From Bradyrhizobium sp. NDS-1 (GTDB lineage Bacteria; Pseudomonadota; Alphaproteobacteria; Rhizobiales; Xanthobacteraceae), in assembly GCF_032918005.1 (NCBI RefSeq), contig NZ_CP136628.1:1349501-1413500 (forward strand): a stretch of 64,000 nucleotides of DNA, in the 5' to 3' direction. The position numbers and the translations under genes were made by a program. The notes beneath the pieces were generated by a model, which saw only the letters and a program-made list of their open reading frames with translations, did no database searches and was not told the origin of the DNA. This document shows, one piece after another, positions 8,079 through 15,910 of this stretch; positions within the stretch are counted from its first letter, which is position 1, and each line of letters starts with the position of its first letter.

Positions 8079-9038
8079 ATGCCGGTCCCCATTCTCCTGG
8101 TGACGGGCTTTCTGGGGGCGGGCAAGACCACGGTGGTGAACCATCTGCTGGCGCACGCGGAGGGGCGGCGCATTGCCGCCGTCGTCAACGATTTCGGCGC
8201 CATCAACATTGATGCGGAGCTGATCGCGGGCGCCAGCGACGGCGTGGTCAGCCTCGCCAATGGCTGCATCTGCTGCTCGCTCGAAGGCGATCTCCTGCGT
8301 ACGCTATCGAGCCTGCTGCGGCGGGATCCGAAGCCGGAATACATCGTCATCGAGACCAGCGGCATCGCCGATCCCGCCGACATCGTCCGCAATCTGATGG
8401 ACCCCGTGATCCTGCGCGAGGCGCCGCTGGAGACGGTGCTCTGCGTGATGGACGCGGCAGCGCCGCCAGCCGCCCTGGACGATGCCCTCCAGCGGTCGCA
8501 GCTGCGCGTCGCCGATATCGTGGCGCTGACCAAGCTGGATCTGGCGGAGGAGGGCGCAGACGTCCGGATGCGCGCGGCCATTCGCGCACAACGCGTTCCC
8601 GCCGTGGTGGTCGATGCGCCACATGGCGAGATTCCGTCCGCGCTGCTGTTTCCCGCGCATGTCGATCGCGCGCCCTCTCTGCGCGAGGCCCCGCCGAAAC
8701 GCCCGGCGGAGGACCGCTTCGAGACGCTGAGCTGGACCTCGGACCAGCCGCTCTCGCTGCCCCGCTTGCAGCAGGCGATCGGGCGGCTTGCGCCAAAGCT
8801 CGCGCGCGCAAAAGGCCTGTTCGAGACCGTCGAGCAGCCCGGCCGCCAGATGGTGTTTCAGTTTGCCGCTGGCCGCGCCACGCTTGCCCCGGGCGATGCG
8901 CCGGCAGCAGGCGTGCCGCGATCACGGATCGTCTTCATTGCCGAGCTCGGGCTGCTCTCGACGGCGGAGCTCGATGAAATCATGGAGGCGTGCGTTGCGG
9001 GCGAGAAAGGCTCTGAAGGCGGAATAGGATTTGGATGA
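8079..9038 (+). CDS. CobW/YjiA-family GTPase, putative metallochaperone
   Basis: 319 residues. Walker A GFLGAGKTT at 10-18, the metal-binding signature CICC with Cys at 63, 65 and 66, IETSGIADP as the switch region, and TKLD as the guanine-specificity motif. A C-terminal CobW_C-like domain occupies about 215-305. These GTPases bind zinc or cobalt and hand metal to client enzymes. It starts two bases after the amidohydrolase stop, so that enzyme is the obvious candidate client. A GC hairpin directly follows the stop. The His-rich loop seen in some zinc-specialised COG0523 proteins is absent. Confidence 0.9.
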   Translation: MPVPILLVTGFLGAGKTTVVNHLLAHAEGRRIAAVVNDFGAINIDAELIAGASDGVVSLANGCICCSLEGDLLRTLSSLLRRDPKPEYIVIETSGIADPADIVRNLMDPVILREAPLETVLCVMDAAAPPAALDDALQRSQLRVADIVALTKLDLAEEGADVRMRAAIRAQRVPAVVVDAPHGEIPSALLFPAHVDRAPSLREAPPKRPAEDRFETLSWTSDQPLSLPRLQQAIGRLAPKLARAKGLFETVEQPGRQMVFQFAAGRATLAPGDAPAAGVPRSRIVFIAELGLLSTAELDEIMEACVAGEKGSEGGIGFG

Positions 9039-9040
9039 CT

Positions 9041-9059
9041 CTCTCCCCGCCGGGGAGAG
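9041..9059 (+). terminator. GC hairpin after the CobW gene
   Basis: CTCTCCCC (9041-9048) pairs perfectly with GGGGAGAG (9052-9059) around a three-base loop, two bases after the stop codon. There is no T run, so it may be a weak terminator or only an mRNA-stabilising hairpin. Confidence 0.45.
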
Positions 9060-9118
9060 GTCCCCCAAACGGCGGATCGAACCAGCCCCATCGCACCTTG
9101 GTCGGCGCTATCCAAAAC

Positions 9119-9151
9119 GACGATCCCAGCGGTGGTTGCGCCGGGATCGTC
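9119..9151 (-). terminator. Terminator of the two-gene unknown operon
   Basis: GACGATCCC (9119-9127) and GGGATCGTC (9143-9151) form a nine-bp stem. Read leftward, the stem is followed by GTTTTGG, and it lies about 93 bases past the stop at 9244. Confidence 0.55.
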
Positions 9152-9243
9152 TGGAGGTTTTATGGAGGGCATCGAGCTTTGCGTCTCCATGGGGAGGTGA
9201 TAGCGCAAGGCTGCTCCGGATGCGACTAGAACCGCTCAAAGCA

Positions 9244-9717
9244 TCAGCAGAAGGCAAGCGCGTTGACCGCGCGCGTCGTCGCATCCTGCTCGCAGGAGCC
9301 GACGAGCTCGCAGACGATGGATTCGAGTTCGCCCGGCTGCTTGCGGCGCGCGACCGCCAGCAAGCGCATCAATGCAGCCTCGTCATTCGACAGGCGGCGG
9401 CAGGACGGCGGCATGAAGCACAGCCCGCATGGCCGGCCGCTGCGCAGGATTCTGACGAGCGCGGCTGTCCGGGCTACCAGCAGGGGACTATCGGAAATGC
9501 CCGGCGCCTCGTCGGCAAAGCGATAGGCAGCTTCCCAGCAATCGGACGCGCCGGTCGTATAGGCCGCCCCGATGAACCGGAACAGCGACAGCGCGACGCG
9601 GCAGAAATCATCATAGCTGTCGACGCAGGGGCGCGACGCAAGCGCGGCCTGGAGCGGACAGAGCCGCATCTGGCCGGCATCCGGGATCGCCGCAGAACCG
9701 CAAACTTCTGGAACCAT
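9244..9717 (-). CDS. Unknown Cys-rich protein, second gene of a twin pair
   Basis: 157 residues from the ATG at 9717; a TTG at 9732 is also possible and would overlap the upstream stop. I do not recognise the family. It has ten Cys, including the cluster CGLCFMPPSC (the motif region), which is followed by RRLSNDEAALMRLLAVARR. The upstream protein has a matching segment, CPTCPRMSDSEHAILHAIAA, in the same relative place. The Cys spacing could hold a metal or form disulfides, but there is no signal peptide. Both genes are leftward, close together, and end at one terminator, so they form an operon. Function unknown. Confidence 0.72.
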   Translation of the reverse strand: MVPEVCGSAAIPDAGQMRLCPLQAALASRPCVDSYDDFCRVALSLFRFIGAAYTTGASDCWEAAYRFADEAPGISDSPLLVARTAALVRILRSGRPCGLCFMPPSCRRLSNDEAALMRLLAVARRKQPGELESIVCELVGSCEQDATTRAVNALAFC

Positions 9718-9728
9718 GAACGATCTCG

Positions 9729-10229
9729 TCAATGCAACGTCGGACTTCCGACCAGCCAGCTCTTCATCGCCATGGTCCGGTCATGGTCGAAGGGGCGCAC
9801 GTGCCGGTCGGGCAGGATGAGACCTGCCGTGCGGAAGATCGTCGCCAGGCCCCGCACGGGCGCGAGCGCCCAGTCGGCACCGACCGGCGGCAGCCAGCTC
9901 TCGAACCGTTCGCGCACGATTTCGAGGCGATCCTGCTGTGCCGCGGCAATGGCGTGCAAGATGGCGTGCTCGCTGTCCGACATGCGCGGGCAAGTCGGGC
10001 AGTGCACTTCGATCGCCGTATGGGCCGTGCAGGCGAAGATCTCGATGATGGCTTCCAGCGAGAGCACCGCATCGCCGACGCGAAAATGGTCGTACACCTG
10101 CTGGATGTCGGCGGCTGTCGGAACGGCGCCTCCGCTGCGCGCCTTCGCCCTGAAACCCCAGATGAAGAGCCGTTCCGCCGCGCTGAGCGCGGGAAGGTCG
10201 AGAGACCCCTGTGATATCGATGAATGCAT
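9729..10229 (-). CDS. Unknown protein, first gene of the twin pair
   Basis: 166 residues starting MHSSISQGSLDLPALS, with AGAGG just upstream of the ATG. Recognisable only by its own pattern: ERLFIWGFRAKARSGG, then VHCPTCPRMSDSEHAILHA. This last segment parallels CFMPPSCRRLSNDEAALM in the next gene. The frame is open upstream to 10472 and beyond. Codons in that extension have a much lower third-position GC than the rest, so I treat it as intergenic. The stop at 9729 lies beside the possible TTG start of the next gene. The divergent neighbour is a chemoreceptor. Function unknown. Confidence 0.7.
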   Translation of the reverse strand: MHSSISQGSLDLPALSAAERLFIWGFRAKARSGGAVPTAADIQQVYDHFRVGDAVLSLEAIIEIFACTAHTAIEVHCPTCPRMSDSEHAILHAIAAAQQDRLEIVRERFESWLPPVGADWALAPVRGLATIFRTAGLILPDRHVRPFDHDRTMAMKSWLVGSPTLH

Positions 10230-10500
10230 GAAGCCTCTGGCCCTTGGCTGCGCGCACGCCACAGCTCGCGCTGATGTCTGCATCGATCGTTCTGCCAGAG
10301 CCATCTCCAAGTCAACGCGCGGAAGGGCGATATCGAGGTGTTCTAGATTTGAAGAGCTCGCATCTCCGATGCGAGGCCGTGCTGGAGGAGGACGAAGCGG
10401 AGCGCCTTCGGAGGGCGCTTGGGGAACCGGAATGCTTAAGGCTTTGCTAAGAGGATCAGGATAAATTGGCATATCTGTACCGCCAATTTTGCGAGCCCCG

Positions 10501-12183
10501 ATGATTTTCTCCCGCATCAGTTTCAAGCTGGTTCTGATTGTCGGCATCAGCCTCCTCGGCATGATCGCGCTGGCGCCGATCGCGCTGTCGACCCTGCGCG
10601 CGCAGATGGTGACCGATCGCCAGGTCAAGACGCAGCACATGGTCGATGTCGGCTACGGCATCCTCGCCCACTATCAGAAGCTCGAGAGCGAGGGAAAACT
10701 CTCGCGCGAGCAGGCCCAGGCCGCCGCGATGGCTGAAATCAAGAGCCTGCGTTACGACAAGGTCGAGTATTTCTGGATCAACGACATGACCCCGAAGATG
10801 GTCATGCATCCGATCAAGCCCGAGCTCGACGGCAAGGATCTCTCCGGCATGAAGGATCCCGCCGGCAACGCGCTGTTCATGGGCTTCGTCGACGTCGTCA
10901 AAAAGCACGGCGCGGGCTTCTACGGCTATCTCTGGCCGAAGCCGGGCTTCGACCAGCCGGTCGGGAAAATCTCCTACGTGAAGGGCTTTGCGCCCTGGGG
11001 CTGGATCATCGGCACCGGCATTTATCTCGACGACGTCGACGCCGTCTTCCGCCAGGCCGCGACGACGTTCGGCTACGTCTGTCTGGCCGTGCTGGTCCTG
11101 GTGCTCGGCGCGTCCTTCGTGATCGGTCGCAGCGTGACCCGTCCGCTTGCAAAGATCACCGCGCTGACCGAGCGCCTTGCCGCCGGCGACAGCGCCTTCG
11201 AGGTGCCCTACACCGATCGCAGCAACGAGGTCGGCGGGCTCGCCAAGGCGCTTGCCGTGTTCAAGGACAACGCGTCGGCGGTCGGCCGGATGCATGCCGA
11301 GCAGCAGGAGCTGAAGCAGCGGGCCGACGAGGAGAAGCGCAAGGCGATGGCCGATCTCGCCGGCAAGTTCGAGGCGAGCGTCCAGGCCGTCGTTCGCGAG
11401 GTCTTCAGCGAAGCGCGCGCGATGCAGCAGGCCGCGCAGGGCATGTCGGAGACCGCGAACAAAGCGAGCGACCGCGCGAGCTTCGTCGCAACCGCCTGCC
11501 AGCAGGCCTCGACCAACGTGCAGACGGTGGCCTCCGCCGCCGGACAATTATCGTCCTCGATCTCGGAGATCAGCCAGCGCGTGGCGCAGGCCGCGACCGT
11601 GGCCGACAAGGCCGCCGCCGACGGACAGCGCACCAACGACACCGTGCAGGGGTTGGCTGCGGCCGCGCACAAGATCGGCGAGGTCATCGACCTCATCAAC
11701 CAGATCGCCTCGCAGACCAATCTGCTCGCACTCAACGCCACCATCGAGGCGGCGCGGGCCGGCGAAGCCGGCAAGGGCTTTGCGGTGGTCGCGAGCGAGG
11801 TGAAGTCGCTGGCGAGCCAAACCGCGAAGGCGACCGACGAGATCGGCGCCCAGATCACCGCGATCCAGGCCGAGACCAATCAGGTCGTCGGCAACATCGA
11901 GAGCATCCGCGCCACCATCATGGAGGTCAACGAGATCTCCTCCTCGATCGCCGCCGCCGTCGAGGAGCAGGGCGCCGCCACGCAGGCGATCGCCCACAGC
12001 GTGCAGGAGGCGGCGTCCGGCACCGACCAGGTCTCGCAGAACATCTCCGGCGTGACCGATGCGACCGCGGAGACCGGCCAGGCCGCCGGCCTCGTGCTGC
12101 AATCGAGCGGCCGGCTGACACAGAAGCTGCAATCGCTCGAGAACGAGGTCAGCACTTTCGTCGCGGGCGTGCGCGCGGCCTGA
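10501..12183 (+). CDS. Methyl-accepting chemotaxis protein with single Cache sensor
   Basis: 560 residues in classic transmembrane receptor order. TM1 is at about 9-30, and a periplasmic single Cache domain at about 36-180 ([32 protein letters not shown]). TM2 is at 188-208, HAMP at 209-262, and a long coiled-coil signalling domain at about 300-555 with the hairpin tip [20 protein letters not shown]. It senses a small molecule outside the cell and controls CheA. The ligand cannot be read, though Cache_2-type domains often bind carboxylic acids. ATG at 10501 is preferred to a TTG four codons earlier. No che genes are adjacent, so it is an orphan receptor. Confidence 0.94.
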   Translation: MIFSRISFKLVLIVGISLLGMIALAPIALSTLRAQMVTDRQVKTQHMVDVGYGILAHYQKLESEGKLSREQAQAAAMAEIKSLRYDKVEYFWINDMTPKMVMHPIKPELDGKDLSGMKDPAGNALFMGFVDVVKKHGAGFYGYLWPKPGFDQPVGKISYVKGFAPWGWIIGTGIYLDDVDAVFRQAATTFGYVCLAVLVLVLGASFVIGRSVTRPLAKITALTERLAAGDSAFEVPYTDRSNEVGGLAKALAVFKDNASAVGRMHAEQQELKQRADEEKRKAMADLAGKFEASVQAVVREVFSEARAMQQAAQGMSETANKASDRASFVATACQQASTNVQTVASAAGQLSSSISEISQRVAQAATVADKAAADGQRTNDTVQGLAAAAHKIGEVIDLINQIASQTNLLALNATIEAARAGEAGKGFAVVASEVKSLASQTAKATDEIGAQITAIQAETNQVVGNIESIRATIMEVNEISSSIAAAVEEQGAATQAIAHSVQEAASGTDQVSQNISGVTDATAETGQAAGLVLQSSGRLTQKLQSLENEVSTFVAGVRAA

Positions 12184-12200
12184 TCGACGCCAATCCCGTC

Positions 12201-12234
12201 TGCCGTGACGTGGATTATTGGCCTCGTCACGGCA
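12201..12234. promoter_or_regulatory. 10-bp perfect inverted repeat upstream of the carboxylase
   Basis: TGCCGTGACG (12201-12210) and CGTCACGGCA (12225-12234) flank a 14-base AT-richer spacer, 17 bases after the chemoreceptor stop and 143 bases before the carboxylase ATG. It lacks a T run. It could be an operator for the carboxylase or a terminator hairpin for the receptor gene. Confidence 0.4.
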
Positions 12235-12377
12235 CGTGCGGCGAAGGGAAATTCCGGCCTGCGGGAGCGGTCATCGCGACCGGCTACCTCGCTCTTGACG
12301 GCTACGGCTAAAGTGGAGAAGCAGGATCATCGAACCTGCCGCCCCGCGCCCGGCCTCGCGGGCATGGAGACCGCTGT

Positions 12378-15300
12378 ATGTCGTTCAAGAAACTCCTGAT
12401 TGCCAATCGTGGCGAGATCGCCATCCGCATCGCGCGCGCGGCGGCCGATGCCGGCATCGCGACCGTTGCGATCCATCCCGCCGACGATGCGCTGTCGCTG
12501 CACGTGCGTGTCGCCGATGACGCGGTCGAAATCCCCGGCCGCGGCGCCCGGGCCTATCTCGACATCGATGCGGTGGTGAAGGCGGCGAAGGGCGTCGGCT
12601 GCGACGCCGTGCATCCCGGCTACGGTTTTCTCAGCGAGAACGCGGCGTTCGCCAGGGCCTGCGGCGATGCAGGCATCGTTTTCGTCGGGCCGAAGGCTGC
12701 GGCGCTGGACCTGTTTGGCGACAAGGTCGCGGCCCGGCAACTGGCAAAGCGCTGCGGCGTTCCGATCATCGCCGGCACCAGCGGGCCGTCCTCGCTGGAG
12801 GAGATTTCGGCGTTCTTCACATCGCTCGGTGGCAATGCGGCAATCGTGATCAAGGCGATGGCCGGCGGCGGCGGCCGCGGCATGCGCGTGGTGGAGAACG
12901 CGTCCGACCTCGCGGAAGCCTATGCGCGCTGCCAGTCGGAGGCCAAGGCCGCGTTCGGCTTCGACGGCGTCTATGCCGAGCGGCTGATCCGGCAGGCGCG
13001 CCATATCGAGGTGCAGATCATCGGCGACCACTTTGGCGCGATCTCCCATCTCTGGGAGCGCGAATGCACCATCCAGCGCCGGCACCAGAAGCTGATCGAG
13101 GTGGCGCCGAGCCCCTCGCTGAGCGATCCCTTGCGCGGCCGCATCATCGAGGCTGCGAAGCAGCTCGCGACGGCGGCGTCCTACGACAATCTCGGCACCT
13201 TCGAATTCCTGGTCGACGGCACCGCCGAGGACAGTTTTGCCTTCATCGAGGCCAATCCGCGGCTTCAGGTCGAGCACACCGTCACCGAAGAGGTGCTCGG
13301 GCTCGACCTCGTCCGCGCCCAGCTCGCGGTTGCCGCGGGCGCTTCGCTGGCCTCGCTCGGCCTTGCACAAGGCGCGATCCCGAAACCGCGCGGCCACGCC
13401 ATGCAGCTTCGCGTCAACATGGAAACGCTGGACGAGACCGGCGCGACGCATCCGACCGGCGGCGTGCTCGCTGTGTTCGAGCCGCCGTCGGGGCCCGGTG
13501 TTCGCGTCGATAGTTTTGGTTACGCCGGCTACAAGACCAGCGCGGCCTTCGATTCGCTGCTGGCCAAGGTCATCGTGCATAGCCCGGGCGAGACCTGGCA
13601 TGACGTCGTTGCCAAGGCCTCGCGCGCCTTGCGTGAGTTCCGGATCGACGGCGTCGTCACCAACATCGCCTTCCTCCAGGCCGTGCTCGCGCATCCCGAT
13701 TTCAGGACCAATCGTATCGCGACCGACTTCATCGATCGCAATATCGCCAAGCTCGTCGAGGCGGCGGACGGCGCGGCCAAGCCGCTCTACTTCGCCGCGA
13801 CCGAGCGAAGCGGTGGCCACAGCGCGGAGGCGCAAATTGCGCAAATCGTGCCCGAAGGCACGGTGATGGTCGCCGCGCCTTTGCAGGGAACCATCGTCAC
13901 CATCCAGGTGAAGGAAGGCGAGATCGTGCGCCCGGGCCAGCAGCTCGCCGTGATCGAGTCCATGAAGATGGAGCATCTCGTGATGGCCGAGCAGGGCGGC
14001 CGTGTCATGAAGCTCGCGGCCGGCGACGGCGCCACGCTGATGCATGGCGAGGCGATCATGTATCTCGAGCCGCTCGACGTTGCGGCTGACAGCACGGCTG
14101 CGGAAACCGACGTCGATCTCGACCATATCCGTCCCGACCTTGCTGAGCTGATCGCGCGCCAGGCCAATACGCTGGATGCGAGCCGCCCGTCTTCGGTCGA
14201 GCGCCGCCGCAACACCAACCAGCGTACTGCGCGCGAGAACGTCGCCCAGCTCGTCGACGACGGCTCGTTCATGGAATATGGCAGCCTCGCCATTGCGGCG
14301 CAGCGGCGCCGGCGCAAGCTCGACGATCTCATCAAGAACACGCCGGCCGATGGCCTCGTCATGGGCGTCGCCACGGTGAATGGCGAGAAGTTCGGCCCGG
14401 AAGGCGCGCGTTGCATCGTCGTGGCCTACGACTACACCGTGCTCGCGGGCACGCAGGGCCACATGAACCACAAGAAGATCGACCGCATGCTGACGCTTGC
14501 GGAAGACTGGCGCGTGCCGCTGGTGTTTTATGCCGAAGGCGGCGGCGGGCGGCCCGGCGACACCGATCGGCTGGGCATGACCGGGCTCGACGGCCCGTCC
14601 TTCGTGCAGTTCGCAAGGCTCTCCGGCCTGGTCCCGGTCGTGGGCGTGGTTTCCGGCTATTGCTTCGCCGGCAACGCCGCGATGCTCGGCTGCTGCGACG
14701 TCATCATCGCGACCAAGAACGCCTCGATCGGCATGGGCGGCCCGGCCATGATCGAGGGCGGCGGGCTCGGCGTCTATCATCCGGCCGAGGTCGGACCTGT
14801 TACGTTCCAGTCGCCGAACGGCGTCATCGACATCCTGGTCGAGGACGAGGAGGAGGCAACGCGCATCGCGCAGAAGTACCTGTCCTATTTCCAGGGTGCG
14901 GTGAGGGAGTGGCAGGCCGCCGATCAGCGCCTGCTCCGCCGCGCGATCCCCGAGAACCGGCTGCGCGTCTACGACATCCGCAGCGTCATCGATCTGGTCG
15001 CCGACAAGGACAGCGTGCTGGAGTTGCGGCGCGACTACGGCGTCGGCATGGTCACTGCGCTGATCCGGATCGAGGGCAAGCCGTTCGGCCTGATCGCCAA
15101 CAACCCGCGCCACCTCGGCGGCGCGATCGATGCCGATGCCGGCGACAAGGCCGCGCGCTTCCTGCAGCTCTGCGATGCCTTCGATCTTCCGATCGTCTCG
15201 CTCTGCGACACGCCCGGCTTCATGGTCGGCCCGGAGGCCGAAAAGACTGCGATCGTGCGCCATGTCTCGCGGATGTTCGTGACGGGCGCGAGCCTCACCG

Positions 15301-15683
15301 TGCCGCTGTTCGGTATCGTGCTGCGCAAGGGCTATGGGTTAGGGGCGCAGTCGATGATCGGCGGCGGCTTCCATGCCTCGTTCTTCACCGCGGCCTGGCC
15401 GACCGGCGAGTTCGGCGGCATGGGCTTGGAAGGCTATGTCCGCCTCGGCTTCCGCAAGGAGATGGAGGCGATCGCCGGCCCCGAGGAGCGCGAGACCTAT
15501 TACCGCAACAAGGTCGCCGAGCTCTACGCCAACGGCAAGGCGGTCTCGATCGCCTCGGTGTTCGAGATCGACAACGTCATCGACCCCGCCGAGACGCGGC
15601 GCTGGATCATGGCCGGCTTGCGGTCCGTGCCGAAGCCGCCCGCCAGGACGGGAAAGAAGCGGCCGTGTATCGATACGTGGTGA
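12378..15683 (+). CDS. Single-chain biotin-dependent acyl-CoA carboxylase (BC-BCCP-CT)
   Basis: 1101 residues containing all parts of a biotin carboxylase system. The biotin carboxylase is at about 1-450 (KLLIANRGEIAIRI, MAGGGGRGMR, EANPRLQVEHTVTE). The biotinyl domain is at about 490-570 with ESMKM, modified Lys at 530. The carboxyltransferase N-half (about 610-850) and C-half (about 850-1090) follow, with GSYCFAGNAA-like and GFMVGPEAEK segments. It uses ATP and bicarbonate to carboxylate an acyl-CoA. Most bacteria split this into two or three chains. The one-chain arrangement matches the long-chain acyl-CoA carboxylases described from Mycobacterium avium subsp. paratuberculosis. The true substrate length is unknown. 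A sigma-54 activator follows on the same strand. Confidence 0.9.
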   Translation: MSFKKLLIANRGEIAIRIARAAADAGIATVAIHPADDALSLHVRVADDAVEIPGRGARAYLDIDAVVKAAKGVGCDAVHPGYGFLSENAAFARACGDAGIVFVGPKAAALDLFGDKVAARQLAKRCGVPIIAGTSGPSSLEEISAFFTSLGGNAAIVIKAMAGGGGRGMRVVENASDLAEAYARCQSEAKAAFGFDGVYAERLIRQARHIEVQIIGDHFGAISHLWERECTIQRRHQKLIEVAPSPSLSDPLRGRIIEAAKQLATAASYDNLGTFEFLVDGTAEDSFAFIEANPRLQVEHTVTEEVLGLDLVRAQLAVAAGASLASLGLAQGAIPKPRGHAMQLRVNMETLDETGATHPTGGVLAVFEPPSGPGVRVDSFGYAGYKTSAAFDSLLAKVIVHSPGETWHDVVAKASRALREFRIDGVVTNIAFLQAVLAHPDFRTNRIATDFIDRNIAKLVEAADGAAKPLYFAATERSGGHSAEAQIAQIVPEGTVMVAAPLQGTIVTIQVKEGEIVRPGQQLAVIESMKMEHLVMAEQGGRVMKLAAGDGATLMHGEAIMYLEPLDVAADSTAAETDVDLDHIRPDLAELIARQANTLDASRPSSVERRRNTNQRTARENVAQLVDDGSFMEYGSLAIAAQRRRRKLDDLIKNTPADGLVMGVATVNGEKFGPEGARCIVVAYDYTVLAGTQGHMNHKKIDRMLTLAEDWRVPLVFYAEGGGGRPGDTDRLGMTGLDGPSFVQFARLSGLVPVVGVVSGYCFAGNAAMLGCCDVIIATKNASIGMGGPAMIEGGGLGVYHPAEVGPVTFQSPNGVIDILVEDEEEATRIAQKYLSYFQGAVREWQAADQRLLRRAIPENRLRVYDIRSVIDLVADKDSVLELRRDYGVGMVTALIRIEGKPFGLIANNPRHLGGAIDADAGDKAARFLQLCDAFDLPIVSLCDTPGFMVGPEAEKTAIVRHVSRMFVTGASLTVPLFGIVLRKGYGLGAQSMIGGGFHASFFTAAWPTGEFGGMGLEGYVRLGFRKEMEAIAGPEERETYYRNKVAELYANGKAVSIASVFEIDNVIDPAETRRWIMAGLRSVPKPPARTGKKRPCIDTW

Positions 15684-15733
15684 GGGCGGTGCAGCAACGC
15701 CCGCCAATTATCCGGGCGAGCCGCTTCCATACC

Positions 15734-15817
15734 GTCATGCTCGGGCTTGTCCCGGGCATCCACGTTCTTTCGCACGCGCGGTAACGCGTGGATGGCCGGG
15801 ACAAGCCCGGCCATGAC
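15734..15817. repeat. Palindromic intergenic repeat
   Basis: An imperfect inverted repeat with long arms: GTCATGCTCGGGCTTGTCCC at the left and GGGACAAGCCCGGCCATGAC at the right, enclosing CATCCACG/CGCGTGGATG inner arms. This GGCTTGTCCCGG-type palindrome is one I recall as very common in Bradyrhizobium and Rhodopseudomonas. It follows the carboxylase and could end its transcript. Confidence 0.75.
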
Positions 15818-15910
15818 GAGGAGGAGAGAGTATCGCCTCCCGGTTCCCGATTGACATCCCCGCCCGTGCTGCCAGACTTTGCACAATAATACAGGGTGGA
15901 GACGTCTGCG

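Noticed and set aside
10230..10640. Longer forms of the first twin gene's protein (starts at 10472 or 10640)
   Set aside because: Third-position GC drops sharply in this part and it is Pro/Ser-rich; treated as the divergent promoter region, though a start at 10472 cannot be fully excluded.
12228..12250. Possible sigma-54 promoter (CGGCACGTGCGG) before the carboxylase
   Set aside because: The -24-like CGGCACG is not followed by TTGC at the required distance.
12327..15263. A 978-codon open frame on the minus strand
   Set aside because: It lies wholly against the acyl-CoA carboxylase, whose domains are unambiguous. The translation is Arg/His/Ala-rich with no family motifs, as expected of an antisense shadow in GC-rich DNA.
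15851..15895. Possible promoter (TTGACA, TTTGCACAATAAT) before the sigma-54 activator
   Set aside because: TTGACA is about 29 bases from the AT-rich box, too far for sigma-70, and the CTGCCAGACTTTGC stretch has the wrong spacing for sigma-54.
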